From Leucobacter triazinivorans (lineage in GTDB: Bacteria; Actinomycetota; Actinomycetes; Actinomycetales; Microbacteriaceae): DNA of 64,000 nt. The notes below the pieces were generated by a model. The model had not been told where the DNA came from. It made no database searches and worked only from the letters and a program-made list of their open reading frames with translations. Every line of letters starts with the position of its first letter. The stretch's first letter is position 1. The stretch spans positions 1,550,001 to 1,614,000 of the forward strand of contig NZ_CP035806.1 in assembly GCF_004208635.1 (NCBI RefSeq), given 5' to 3'. The position numbers and the translations under genes are program-made. Positions 24,668 through 33,771 of this stretch are shown here, one piece after another.

Positions 24668-24854
24668 GGTTTCGGAGCCCCACTCGAGGTGAATGCAAGG
24701 TAAATTGTAATCGGGCCGCCCGACTTCTCCGCGCTCGCGACTCGGTCACTCTATGCCGCATGAATAGTTTTCTCTGTGCAAGGTACTAGAATTTCTCATA
24801 CTCGTACCCAATTCGTGCATTTGCAGACATATTCTACGTCCAGGGGAGAAGCGC
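24668..24854. promoter_or_regulatory. AT-rich divergent promoter region of the surface-polymer locus
   Basis: The spacer is markedly AT-richer than its surroundings, with AAGGTAAATTGTAATC near 24700 and TACTAGAATTTCTCATACT near 24783. It probably holds promoters in both directions. AGGGGAG lies about six bases before the TTG at 24855. Confidence 0.45.
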
Positions 24855-26282
24855 TTGGCCGCTCAGCAACCAGCTTGGCAGAAGCGCTATTCCCGCAAGC
24901 TCTCCTGGACCGACTTCGCGGTCATCGTGATCTCGGTGTTCGCCGGCCAGGCCGTCAGCCTGCTGCGTCTCGCGCCGGCCGGTGAAATGCTCCCCTCGAC
25001 GACGAACCGCCTCGTGTTCTCGGCGCTGCTCGCAGCGGGCTGGCTCATCGCCCTCGCCGTCTACGATTCTCGCAATCCCGCGGTCTTCGGCACCGGGCCC
25101 GAGGAGTACAAGCGCGTGCTCAACTCCACGATCGTCACGTTCGGCATCGCAGCGCTGCTCATGCTGCTGTTCGATCCGGCTGAGATCAGGCGCTACTCCG
25201 TCTACGTCACGCTCCCCCTCGGCCTCTTCCTGCTGGTTCTCGGCCGCTGGGCCTGGCGCAAGCGGCTGCACCGGCAGCGCCGCCTCAAGAAGAACACGTA
25301 TCGCACCATCATCGCCGGCGATCGCGAGCATGCAGAATCGCTCGTGAAGCAGCTGCACTCCAACACGCTCGCCGGCTTCGAGCTCGTGGGCGCCGCCTCC
25401 AACACCGGGGTCGGATCCGACCTCGTGGAGGGCGTGCCGATCGTCGCCGGCTACGACCGCTTGCTGTCCGCGATCGAAGAGCTCGACGCAGACACGCTCA
25501 TCGTCGCCGGGGGCGCGGCGCTCCCACCGCAGCGCATCCGGTCCATCGGGTGGGAACTCGAGGGCCGGCATGTCGATCTCATCGTGGCGTCGTCGCTCAC
25601 CGATATCGCCGGGCCCCGCATCCACGTCCGCCCGGTAGCCGGGCTCCCGCTGATCCACGTCGAGTCCCCCGAGTTCACCGGGTGGCGATACTACGCGAAG
25701 CGGGTCTTCGACCTGGTCAGCACGGTCGTCGTCCTCCCTCTGGCTCTTCTGATCGTCGCGGTGCTCGCCGTCGTCATCAAGATCGACAGCCCGGGGCCGG
25801 TGTTCTTCCGTCAGATGCGCATGGGGTTGAACGGTCGACCGTTCAACATGTTCAAGCTGCGCTCGATGCGCGAGGACGCCGACGATGCGCTCCCCGGACT
25901 GCTCGACCGTTCCGAGGGCAACGGCGTGCTGTTCAAGATCAGGGCCGATCCCCGCGTGACTCGCGTCGGCCAGTTCATGCGGCGCCACAGTCTCGACGAG
26001 CTGCCCCAGCTCTTCAACGTGCTGCGCGGCGAGATGTCGCTCGTCGGCCCCCGCCCGCCGCTGCCGCGCGAGGCGTCGCAGTACGATGACCGGGTGAGTC
26101 GCCGCCTGCTCGTGCGCCCCGGCATCAGCGGGCTGTGGCAGGTGAGCGGGCGCAGCGATCTCTCCTGGGAGGAGAGCGTGCGGCTCGATCTCTTCTACGT
26201 CGAGAACTGGTCCCTCACCGGGGATCTGCTCATACTCTGGCGCACACTGCGTACCGTGCTGAACCCCGAGGGAGCCTACTGA
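24855..26282 (+). CDS. Polyprenyl-phosphate glycosyl-1-phosphate transferase (initiating enzyme)
   Basis: A 475-residue WcaJ/CpsE-type protein that starts repeat-unit assembly by moving a sugar-1-phosphate onto undecaprenyl phosphate. It has four N-terminal spans (to about residue 130), a CoA-binding-like central domain (about 140-255), a fifth hydrophobic segment (about 285-310), and the catalytic domain: KIDSPGPVFFRQMRMG, FNMFKLRSMR, RHSLDELPQLFNVLRGEMSLVGPRP, and RPGISGLWQVSGRSDLSW. It opens the surface-polymer locus. The TTG start at 24855 follows AGGGGAG. A second enzyme of the same family closes the locus at 43740. Confidence 0.94.
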   Translation: MAAQQPAWQKRYSRKLSWTDFAVIVISVFAGQAVSLLRLAPAGEMLPSTTNRLVFSALLAAGWLIALAVYDSRNPAVFGTGPEEYKRVLNSTIVTFGIAALLMLLFDPAEIRRYSVYVTLPLGLFLLVLGRWAWRKRLHRQRRLKKNTYRTIIAGDREHAESLVKQLHSNTLAGFELVGAASNTGVGSDLVEGVPIVAGYDRLLSAIEELDADTLIVAGGAALPPQRIRSIGWELEGRHVDLIVASSLTDIAGPRIHVRPVAGLPLIHVESPEFTGWRYYAKRVFDLVSTVVVLPLALLIVAVLAVVIKIDSPGPVFFRQMRMGLNGRPFNMFKLRSMREDADDALPGLLDRSEGNGVLFKIRADPRVTRVGQFMRRHSLDELPQLFNVLRGEMSLVGPRPPLPREASQYDDRVSRRLLVRPGISGLWQVSGRSDLSWEESVRLDLFYVENWSLTGDLLILWRTLRTVLNPEGAY

Positions 26283-26283
26283 G

Positions 26284-27267
26284 ATGCCCGACCAACGCGC
26301 CGCCGCACCGGCCCCCGCCCTGTTCGCCGACGGGCGCAAGCGGATCCTTCTCGTCGCTTCTACCGGCGGACACCTGAGCCAGTTGGTGCGACTCGCGCAG
26401 CGCGAGAACGTTGCTGCGGATTCCGTCTGGGTGACCTTCGACTCGCCGCAGAGCCGATCGCTGCTCGCCGGCAAGCCCACCCTCTGGGTCGACTACGTCG
26501 CGCCGCGCGATGCGGGCGCCACGCTGCGCGCATACCGCAGGATCGCCGCCGCGCTCGACCCCGCTGATTTCGACGGCGTGCTGTCGACGGGGGCCGCGGT
26601 CGGCGCGGCGGGCCTTGCCTGGGCGAAGCGGCACGGGATCCCGGGCCACTACGTCGAGAGCGTCTCTCGTACGGACGGCCCCTCACTCACCGGCCGGATC
26701 GTTCGCGGCCTGCGTCTGGGCCGCACGTACACCCAGCACCCGGAGTGGGCCAGCCGGCAGTGGCAGCCCGTCGAGTCCGTGCTCGGCGAGTTCCGGCGAG
26801 AGACCACGGAGCCGAGGCCTGATTCCGCAGACCCGCTGAAGATCCTCGTCACGCTCGGCACGATCCGCCCGTACCGCTTCGATCGGCTGGTCGATCGCGT
26901 CGTCGATGTCTCTCTTCCGGGCGACGAGATCATCTGGCAACTCGGAGAGACGCACCGGGAAGACCTGCCGGGGACCGCGCACCGCATGCTCGAGGCCGAC
27001 GAGCTGCTCGAGGCAGCGCTGGCAGCCGATGTCGTGGTGACGCACTCCGGCGTCGGCACGGTGCTGCAGATGCTCGACCACGGGGTCTCGCCCATCGTGG
27101 TGCCCCGCCACAAGGAGTGGCAGGAGCACGTCGATGATCACCAGCTGCAGATCTGGCGGCTGCTGTCACGCTCCGGCATCGGGCACCCCGTCGAAGTGCC
27201 CGAGCTGACCCGCGAGGTGCTGACCCGAGCAGCCGCGTCGCGCACCGTGGGGCACGGCGCCGCATGA
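26284..27267 (+). CDS. Alg14/Alg13-type fused glycosyltransferase
   Basis: A 327-residue protein in which an N-terminal Alg14/CpsF-like half (ILLVASTGGHLSQLVRLA near residue 20) is joined to a C-terminal Alg13/CpsG-like half (ILVTLGTIRPYRFDRLVD, then VVTHSGVGTVLQMLDHG for nucleotide-sugar binding). Together such halves make a GT28-like transferase that adds the second sugar on the lipid carrier. One-polypeptide versions occur in actinobacteria. It starts one base after the preceding stop and overlaps the next gene by four bases. Confidence 0.85.
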   Translation: MPDQRAAAPAPALFADGRKRILLVASTGGHLSQLVRLAQRENVAADSVWVTFDSPQSRSLLAGKPTLWVDYVAPRDAGATLRAYRRIAAALDPADFDGVLSTGAAVGAAGLAWAKRHGIPGHYVESVSRTDGPSLTGRIVRGLRLGRTYTQHPEWASRQWQPVESVLGEFRRETTEPRPDSADPLKILVTLGTIRPYRFDRLVDRVVDVSLPGDEIIWQLGETHREDLPGTAHRMLEADELLEAALAADVVVTHSGVGTVLQMLDHGVSPIVVPRHKEWQEHVDDHQLQIWRLLSRSGIGHPVEVPELTREVLTRAAASRTVGHGAA

Positions 27268-28235
27268 GTGGTGTGTTCATCAGCTGGACCCGCGCGAACG
27301 GACGCACGGCCGAGCTGGCACGAGAGCTCGATCTGCAGCCGTGCTTCACCTACGCCCCGAGCCGTTTCGGCCTGCTCGGCAGATATGTCAAGCAGTTCCT
27401 CTCCACGAGAGCCCTCATGCGGCGGCTCGCCCCGCGACGGGTGATGCTCATGCTCCCGCCCGCCCCCGCGCTGCTCGCTCTGCCGCGGCCGCGCTCCGGC
27501 GAGTCGCGTCTCGTGGCCGACCTGCACACCGGCTTCTTTCTCGACCCCAAGTGGCGCTGGGCCTCGCGATTCGCACTGGGCATGCTGCGGCGCCGCGGCG
27601 CCGTCGCCGCAGTGACGAACGACGCCCTGCGCGCGACATGCGAGCGGGCCGGTGTCGAAGCGGTGGTGCTGCACGATCTGATCGTGGAGCGGGATCCGGC
27701 GCCGTCGCACGGCTACGTGATATGCCCGCTGAGCTACGCGAACGACGAGCCCCTCACGGAGCTTCTCGAGGCCGCACGGCTCACCCCGGAGGTCAGGTGG
27801 GTGCTCACCGGCGCACCGCCGCAGGCGCTGCGGCAGCGCGCTCCCGCGAACATCTCGTTCACCGGCTTTGTCGAGGCCGACGAGTTCGACCGCCTCGTGC
27901 GCGAGAGCACCGGGGTCATCGCGCTCACCACGCGCCCCCACACCATGCAGCGAGCGGGATATGAAGCGTTCAACGCCGGAGTGCCTCAACTGACCTCTGA
28001 TTTCCCGGAGCTGCGCGCGTTCTACGGCGACTCCGCGTGCTACACCTCAGCGGCTCCCGACGCCATCGCGCAGGGCGCCCGCGAGCTGTTGGCACGACAC
28101 GGCGAACTCGCGCGACGGCTCCTGGAGCTGAGGCCTCAGCGCGTCTCGGAGCAGGCCGCGGCGCTCGAACAGCTGCGCCGCGCGCTCGATCCCTCGCACT
28201 CCGCATCCCCGCTCCCCGCACAGAGAGAAGCCTGA
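27264..28235 (+). CDS. GT-B type glycosyltransferase
   Basis: A 323-residue cytoplasmic protein with a GT4-like two-lobed pattern: an N-terminal acceptor lobe (LVADLHTGFFLDPKW) and a C-terminal lobe with SFTGFVEADEFDRLVRESTG and a donor-site-like stretch (YEAFNAGVPQLTSDFPELRAF). It is shorter than classic GT4 enzymes and lacks a clear E-x7-E motif, so the family assignment is moderate. Overlap with the preceding gene (ATGA) places it in the same operon. Confidence 0.7.
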   Translation: MSGVFISWTRANGRTAELARELDLQPCFTYAPSRFGLLGRYVKQFLSTRALMRRLAPRRVMLMLPPAPALLALPRPRSGESRLVADLHTGFFLDPKWRWASRFALGMLRRRGAVAAVTNDALRATCERAGVEAVVLHDLIVERDPAPSHGYVICPLSYANDEPLTELLEAARLTPEVRWVLTGAPPQALRQRAPANISFTGFVEADEFDRLVRESTGVIALTTRPHTMQRAGYEAFNAGVPQLTSDFPELRAFYGDSACYTSAAPDAIAQGARELLARHGELARRLLELRPQRVSEQAAALEQLRRALDPSHSASPLPAQREA

Positions 28236-28239
28236 AACC

Positions 28240-29574
28240 GTGCGACTGTCAGTAATCGGGTGCGGATACCTCGGCACCGTGCATGCCGCTGCGATGGCGA
28301 GCCTGGGCCACGATGTCGTCGGCATCGACCACGATCTCACGCGCGTACACGAGCTCACCGCGGGACGCGCGCCCTTCTTCGAGCCCGGACTGCAGCAGTT
28401 GCTCACGGACACGCTCACGACCGGCCGCCTGCGATTCTCGAACGACATCGCCGACGCGGCTTCGGCGCGACTGCACTTCCTGTGCGTCGGCACTCCCTCG
28501 GCGGCGGACGGCGCCTCTGCCGAGCTGGGCTTCCTGCGCACGGCGGTCTCCTCGCTGCTTCCCCTGCTCAAGCCCGGCGACTTCGTGGTCGGCAAATCCA
28601 CGGTGCCCGTCGGCACCGCATCCGATCTGGCCGCGCAGATCTCGGCGGCGGGGGCCACCCTCGCATGGAACCCCGAGTTCTTGCGCGAGGGGCACGCGAT
28701 CGCCGACACGCTGCACCCCGATCGCATCGTCGTGGGCGTCGAGGACACCGTGGGAGGCGTCCTGGCCGCCGAGGCCCTGCACGACATCTATGCGCCCTGC
28801 ATCGCGGAGGGCGCTCCGATCATCGTGACCGATCTCGCCACCGCAGAGCTCGCCAAGGGTGCGGCGAACGCCTTCCTCGCCACCAAGATCTCCTTCATGA
28901 ACATGATGGCCGACATCGCCGATGCAGCGGGAGCCGATGTCACCGGCCTCGCTCAGATCCTCGGTCACGATCCGCGCATCGGATCGCGCTACCTCGGCGC
29001 CGGCATCGGCTACGGCGGCGGGTGCCTGCCGAAGGACCTGCGCGCCTTCGTGGCCCGCGCAGGTGAGCTGGGCGCCGATGCCGAGATGCTGCGCCAGGTG
29101 AACCTGGTCAACGCGCGACGACGCACCGCGGCGGCGCAGCGGCTCGTGGAACTGCTCGACGGCGCGGTCGAGGGGCGGAGAGTGGCGGTGCTCGGCGCCG
29201 CCTTCAAACCCGATTCAGACGACGTGCGCGACTCACCCGCGCTCGATATCGCATCGCAGCTCGGCTCCCTCGGAGCACGGGTGGTCGTCACCGACCCCTC
29301 GGCGATCGAGAACGCTCGGGCGAAGGCCCCCCGCCTCGAGTACACGGCGAGCTGGACGGAGGCGCTCCGCGGCGCCGATGCGGTCCTGCTCGCGACCGAC
29401 TGGAGCGAGTACAAGCGCATCGACCCGGCTCGAGCCGCCGCTCTGGTGGCGCGGCCGCTCATCGTCGACGGACGCAACTGCCTCGACTGGGAGGCGTGGA
29501 TCGCCGCGGGGTGGCAGTACACCGGCATCGGGGTGCGCGGCCCCTTCGCAACCGCTCATGGGCAATTCGAGTAA
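28240..29574 (+). CDS. ugd: UDP-glucose 6-dehydrogenase
   Basis: A 444-residue UDP-glucose/GDP-mannose dehydrogenase-family enzyme that makes UDP-glucuronate for the polymer. The N-terminal Rossmann motif is VIGCGYLGTVHAAAMASLGH, the catalytic Cys is in YGGGCLPKD (Cys262), and GAAFKPDSDDVRDSPAL lies in the C-terminal domain. The GTG start at 28240 follows the previous stop by four bases. A uronic acid component for the surface polymer is therefore likely. Confidence 0.93.
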   Translation: MRLSVIGCGYLGTVHAAAMASLGHDVVGIDHDLTRVHELTAGRAPFFEPGLQQLLTDTLTTGRLRFSNDIADAASARLHFLCVGTPSAADGASAELGFLRTAVSSLLPLLKPGDFVVGKSTVPVGTASDLAAQISAAGATLAWNPEFLREGHAIADTLHPDRIVVGVEDTVGGVLAAEALHDIYAPCIAEGAPIIVTDLATAELAKGAANAFLATKISFMNMMADIADAAGADVTGLAQILGHDPRIGSRYLGAGIGYGGGCLPKDLRAFVARAGELGADAEMLRQVNLVNARRRTAAAQRLVELLDGAVEGRRVAVLGAAFKPDSDDVRDSPALDIASQLGSLGARVVVTDPSAIENARAKAPRLEYTASWTEALRGADAVLLATDWSEYKRIDPARAAALVARPLIVDGRNCLDWEAWIAAGWQYTGIGVRGPFATAHGQFE

Positions 29575-29585
29575 AATAAATAGTC

Positions 29586-30455
29586 GTGTCCCAGTCAACG
29601 CCCACGTCGGCAATCAGATACGTCACCCCCGGCGCCAGCCGGTGGCTGTTCGACGTCTTCAGGTACCGGCATCTGCTGAGCCTGCTGCTCAAGAAGGGCA
29701 CCACGACCCGCTACTACGGCTCGGTGCTGGGCTGGACCTGGTCGTACGTGCGCCCGGCGGCGCAGTTCTTCATGTACTACTTCATGATCGGCCAGGTGCT
29801 CGGCATGCAACGGAGCGTCGAGCTGTTTCCCATCTATCTCTTCTCGGGGATCGTGCTGCTCAACTTCTTCGGCGAGGCGACGCGGGCCGCCACGAACTCC
29901 ATCACCGGCAACGCCGCCCTGGTCAAGAAGATCTACCTGCCGCGCGAGCTCTTTCCCGTCGCCGCGGTGGGGTCGGCATTCATCCACTTCATCCCGCAGG
30001 TGATCCTGCTGTTCGTGGTCTGCCTGTTCTTCGGGTGGCACTTCACCTGGCTCGGGCTGCTCTACTTCGCCGTTGCGCTCATCATCCTCCTCGTGTTCAC
30101 CCTGGGCCTCGGCCTGTTCTTCGGCTCGATCAACGTCGCGTATCGCGACGCGAAGAACATCATCGATGTCGCCCTCATGTTCGCCGTGTGGATGTCACCG
30201 GTGCTGTACTCGCACGCCATGATCCGTGATGTGCTGCCCGCCTGGCTGTACAACCTCTATCTCGTGAACCCGGTGACCGTCAGCGTCGAGCTGTTCCACA
30301 GCGCGTTCTACCGGCCGATCGTTCCGAATGGCGTTCCCGTGCCCGACTACATGTTCACGAACACGCTCGCGGGCCTCGGCATCGCGATCGGCACCCTGCT
30401 CATCGGTCAGGTCGTGTTTCGCAAACTGGAGGGCGATTTTGCGCAAGACCTTTGA
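29586..30455 (+). CDS. Polysaccharide/teichoic-acid ABC exporter permease (Wzm/TagG type)
   Basis: A 289-residue ABC-2 permease with six spans. The N-terminal amphipathic stretch and KKGTTTRYYGSVLGWTWSYVRPAA segment are typical of Wzm/TagG proteins, which carry lipid-linked polymer across the membrane. The GTG at 29586 has no clear ribosome-binding site; TAAAAT lies eight bases upstream at the end of ugd. It pairs with the ATPase at 30439, which overlaps its 3' end by 17 bases. Confidence 0.92.
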   Translation: MSQSTPTSAIRYVTPGASRWLFDVFRYRHLLSLLLKKGTTTRYYGSVLGWTWSYVRPAAQFFMYYFMIGQVLGMQRSVELFPIYLFSGIVLLNFFGEATRAATNSITGNAALVKKIYLPRELFPVAAVGSAFIHFIPQVILLFVVCLFFGWHFTWLGLLYFAVALIILLVFTLGLGLFFGSINVAYRDAKNIIDVALMFAVWMSPVLYSHAMIRDVLPAWLYNLYLVNPVTVSVELFHSAFYRPIVPNGVPVPDYMFTNTLAGLGIAIGTLLIGQVVFRKLEGDFAQDL

Positions 30456-31194
30456 GCCGCGGCCGGCCGACCCGGTGATCATTTTCGACAACGTGCAGAA
30501 GACCTTCAACCTGAGGCACGCGCGCTCGCTGAAGCAGACGGTGCTGGCAGCGGTGCGGCGCAGGGACCGCTTCGAGGCGTTCAACGCGCTCGACCACGTC
30601 ACATTCGCGGTCGCCCCCGGGGAGTCGGTCGCGGTGCTCGGCCGCAACGGCTCGGGCAAGTCGACCACCCTCAAGTTGCTCTCGGGGGTGCTCCGGCCAA
30701 CCTCGGGCAACATCTACACGATGGGTCGCGTCGCCGGCTTGCTCGAGGTGGGCGCCGGGTTTCACCCCGACCTCACCGGCCGCGAGAACGTGTACCTCAA
30801 CGCCGCGATCCTGGGCATGACCAAGGCCGAGACCGAGGCCCGCTTCGACGACATCGTTGCGTTCTCGGAGATCGGCAACTTCATCGACACCGAGGTGAAG
30901 CGGTACTCCTCGGGCATGCACGCACGGCTCGGCTTCTCGGTCGCGGTGCACGCCGAGCACGACATCCTGCTCGTCGACGAGGTGCTCTCGGTGGGCGACG
31001 CAGAGTTTCGCGAGAAGTGCCATGCGAAGATGCGCGAGCTGCAGGCCGCGGGCAACACCATGTTCATCGTGAGTCACAGTGCCGAACAGGTGCGCAAGCT
31101 CTGCCAACGCGGCATCGTGCTGGATCGCGGCGTCATGGTTTTCGACGGCCCGATCGACGACGCCATTGCGGCGATGCAGCAGAAGCGGCGCTAG
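30439..31194 (+). CDS. Polysaccharide/teichoic-acid ABC exporter ATPase (Wzt/TagH type)
   Basis: A 251-residue ATPase: Walker A GRNGSGKST near residue 65, the TagH/Wzt-type LLEVGAGFHPDLTGRENVYLN stretch (about 96-116), signature YSSGMHARLGFSVA, and Walker B LLVDEVLSVGD. There is no C-terminal carbohydrate-binding domain, so export probably does not depend on chain-end recognition as in some Wzt proteins. TTG at 30439 is selected because TGGAGGG lies five bases upstream; the open frame extends further but has no such site. Confidence 0.92.
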   Translation: MRKTFEPRPADPVIIFDNVQKTFNLRHARSLKQTVLAAVRRRDRFEAFNALDHVTFAVAPGESVAVLGRNGSGKSTTLKLLSGVLRPTSGNIYTMGRVAGLLEVGAGFHPDLTGRENVYLNAAILGMTKAETEARFDDIVAFSEIGNFIDTEVKRYSSGMHARLGFSVAVHAEHDILLVDEVLSVGDAEFREKCHAKMRELQAAGNTMFIVSHSAEQVRKLCQRGIVLDRGVMVFDGPIDDAIAAMQQKRR

Positions 31195-31198
31195 TACG

Positions 31199-32545
31199 GT
31201 GGCCGCGGCAGGACGAAGGAATCGCCGAGCGAGACGGGGCAGCATGCGGGCCCGGCTGTCTCGGGGCAGGGTTCTTCGACGGCTGATGTCGCGGGTGCTG
31301 CGCGATGCCCGCGGGGTGCTCACGACGATCGTGCTCACCACGACGAGCCCGCGCGCCGATCGTGTCGCGATCGCCACGCTCAACGCAGACGAGGAGAACG
31401 CGACCGTCATCGCCGTGCAGCTCGCCCAGCGCGAGCCCGGCGTCTCGATCGACTTTCTCTCCCCCGATCCCGACTTGGCCCGCCGCGCGGTCGCCGAGGC
31501 TGCGCGCTGCCTCGACGCCCCGGTGCCGAGCCGCATCTCGTATGCGCAGGATCGCTACACGAACCTGCTGCGTGCTTTCACTGTCAGCGCGCGCACGTTC
31601 ACGACGCACGTGGTGCTGCCGGGCGTCGACCGCAGCGGCAGGCGAGTGCACACCCACCTCACGCACGGCAGCGGTCCGAAGCCCGATACCACCTTCCGCG
31701 GGCCGACGACGGTGCTCGCGTCGATTACCGATGCCTGGGTGCCCGCGCAGCTGCGCGAGTACCGACTGCCACCGACCACACGCGTGGTGCGCGAGATGCC
31801 CCGCCTCGAGGTGATGCGCCGCGCCGCGGGTGACCGTACGGTGCTCGCCCGCATGGGGCTCGATTCGGATCACCCCGTCGTCGTGTGGGCGCCGACGTAC
31901 CGGGCCATCGAGCGCGCCGGCGGCGAGATCCGCGTGAGCGGCACCCGCTTCACCGCCGGTCATCCTGCGGCAGCGGAGCACCCCCACAGTCACCCTGCGG
32001 GAGCGGAGCGAGTCGCAGGATCCACCCCCCTCCGCACCATCGACGACCTCCGAGCGACCGCCGAGACCAACGGATGGACGTGCATCGCGAAGCCCCACCC
32101 CCGCGACGCCGACGATCTGCGGGGTCTCGGCCTCCCCGTATTCACGAACGACGACCTGCGCCGCTGCGGCGTGACCGCGTACGAGCTGTTCGGCGCGGCC
32201 GACCTGCTCATCACCGACTACTCGAGCGTGTTTACCGAGCGCGCGGAGCTCGGGCTTCCCTTCGCACTCTGGTGCCCCGATCTCGACGAGTTCGCGTCGA
32301 GCTACCGGGGACTCCGGGAGCCGCTGTTCACCGCGATGTATGGCCCCGCGCGATCTCACACAACACGAAGCATCTTGAACGAGGTCTTGAGTGTTTCTGC
32401 GCGATCTTCTCTCAACAGCGAAGACTTCTCCCGGCGATCTCCGCCATCTGGTTTTCCGGCCACGTCCGAGCATGCGACACGTTATACAAGATCAACCACC
32501 CATTGGCCAGGCCGCGTCACACTCGACAAGCAAGCCGCCCAATAG
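31199..32545 (+). CDS. CDP-glycerol glycerophosphotransferase-family protein with replaced C-terminus
   Basis: 448 residues from GTG 31199 (ATG at 31244 is an alternative). It is a TagF-type polymerase-domain protein, expected to add glycerol-phosphate or a similar unit from a CDP-linked donor. Signatures include HLTHGSGPKP, VVWAPTYRA and the strong ITDYSSVFTERAELGLPF near residues 338-355. Two oddities: a repeat-derived insert (about residues 254-275, DNA 31959-32019), and a sharp GC drop at about 32350. After that the last 65 residues are Ser/Thr/Arg-rich and do not match the usual family end. The 3' end probably comes from the insertion of the low-GC segment, so the protein may be altered or inactive. 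Confidence 0.8.
   Translation: MAAAGRRNRRARRGSMRARLSRGRVLRRLMSRVLRDARGVLTTIVLTTTSPRADRVAIATLNADEENATVIAVQLAQREPGVSIDFLSPDPDLARRAVAEAARCLDAPVPSRISYAQDRYTNLLRAFTVSARTFTTHVVLPGVDRSGRRVHTHLTHGSGPKPDTTFRGPTTVLASITDAWVPAQLREYRLPPTTRVVREMPRLEVMRRAAGDRTVLARMGLDSDHPVVVWAPTYRAIERAGGEIRVSGTRFTAGHPAAAEHPHSHPAGAERVAGSTPLRTIDDLRATAETNGWTCIAKPHPRDADDLRGLGLPVFTNDDLRRCGVTAYELFGAADLLITDYSSVFTERAELGLPFALWCPDLDEFASSYRGLREPLFTAMYGPARSHTTRSILNEVLSVSARSSLNSEDFSRRSPPSGFPATSEHATRYTRSTTHWPGRVTLDKQAAQ
31959..32019. repeat. Palindromic repeat embedded in a coding sequence
   Basis: Two related blocks, GTCATCCTGCGGCAGCGGAG (31959) and GTCACCCTGCGGGAGCGGAG (31989), occur 30 bp apart. The second contains a hairpin with CCTGCG (31994-31999) and CGCAGG (32014-32019). 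It shares CCTGCG...CGCAGGAT with the intergenic element at 10030-10051. It encodes a His/Ala/Pro-rich insert in the glycerophosphotransferase. Confidence 0.65.
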
Positions 32546-32631
32546 CCGACTCACAGTACCGCATTGTCCAACCTTTCCACTGACTGCTCCTTGAGACAGG
32601 CGCGTTGAGAAAGCCAAGCCAAAGGAACACC

Positions 32632-33729
32632 ATGGTCTCCATCCGCACAGACGTCAATACAGATCAGTACACCGCTCGGATGGTGGTAGAAGGACTGCCA
32701 CAGCCCCCATCCGGCGAAGGGCTGCTCCCCTGGCGGAACGTCCTTGAGTGGACGAGCAACTACCCCCTAGACCAGTCGGGCAGGGCTTGGGTTCAAGCGA
32801 TGACTCCCATTCTGATGCGAGCCAAAGAAACTGGGGTGTTTGCGGACCCGCAAGACGCAGAGGCTCTATACAACGCTGAGCTTGCAGAGAAGATGATGCA
32901 CAAATGGTGGAAATGGATGAAAGATGTACGCTTGTCCGCCCGCACTGTTGAGCCTGTGTACCCCGCAGGCAGAGGCGTCGGTTGTTTCTTCTCAGGAGGG
33001 GTGGACTCCTTCTACTCCACTCTGACCAACTTTGACAAAATTACTCATTTGATCTTCGTCAAGAGCGGCTTCGACATCTTCCCAGCAAACAAGGAGCTAT
33101 CGGAAAAGACCTACGCAGCCATGCAACTCGCGGCAGAAGCGTACGGGAAGCCGCTCATCACCGTTGAGACCAATGTTCGAGAAGTCTCAAGTAGGTTCGT
33201 TAGGTGGGGTCAGCGATATCATGGTGCGGCACTCGCCACCGTGGGCCAACTGCTCGCGCACCATCTCGAGGAGGTAATCATCCCATCCTCCTACCAGCAG
33301 GCCGAAATCGAGCCGTGGGGTTCGCACCCGTCGTTGGACCATCTTTGGTCAAGCAGCTATTTGCGGGTGCGGCACGACTCAGTCCGCCCCAACCGCTCGG
33401 AGAAAGTTGAAGCAATCAGCAGCGATCCTGTTGCAATGCAACACCTTCGGGTTTGCTGGCGCAATCCCAATAGCGAGTACAATTGTGGAAAATGCGAGAA
33501 GTGCGTGAGAACAATGATCTCATTGTATGCGTTCGGCGCCCTTGAGCGTTGCGCAACCTTTGAGGATCAGATCGACAGAGAGATATTACGTGAGCTCGAT
33601 GTGCGCTTCGGCCACTTGCCCTACGCAATCGGAAATGTCGAGCTACTGCGCGAGCAAAGAGGTGAAGATGATGAGATCTATCGCCTGCTAAGCGAGCGAG
33701 TTGCCGCCGCTCAAGCTGCGAAGCTCTGA
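32632..33729 (+). CDS. PP-loop superfamily ATPase with Cys4 motif, unknown role in the polymer locus
   Basis: 365 residues. The ATP-pyrophosphatase loop SGGVDS lies at residues 121-126 (GCFFSGGVDSFYSTL). Near the C-terminus, four cysteines (C275, C285, C288, C291; spacing C-x9-C-x2-C-x2-C) make a likely zinc site like that of QueC. The N-terminal 110 residues are not part of the PP-loop fold. PP-loop enzymes adenylate a carbonyl or acid group before amidation, thiolation or ring formation, so modification of a sugar or precursor is possible, but no substrate can be assigned. The ATG at 32632 follows AAAGGA; a TTG at 32605 is in frame. Composition is lower-GC than the flanks. Confidence 0.8.
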   Translation: MVSIRTDVNTDQYTARMVVEGLPQPPSGEGLLPWRNVLEWTSNYPLDQSGRAWVQAMTPILMRAKETGVFADPQDAEALYNAELAEKMMHKWWKWMKDVRLSARTVEPVYPAGRGVGCFFSGGVDSFYSTLTNFDKITHLIFVKSGFDIFPANKELSEKTYAAMQLAAEAYGKPLITVETNVREVSSRFVRWGQRYHGAALATVGQLLAHHLEEVIIPSSYQQAEIEPWGSHPSLDHLWSSSYLRVRHDSVRPNRSEKVEAISSDPVAMQHLRVCWRNPNSEYNCGKCEKCVRTMISLYAFGALERCATFEDQIDREILRELDVRFGHLPYAIGNVELLREQRGEDDEIYRLLSERVAAAQAAKL

Positions 33730-33771
33730 CCCGCAACAGCACCAGCAGGAATTGCGCGCAGCGACTCTACT

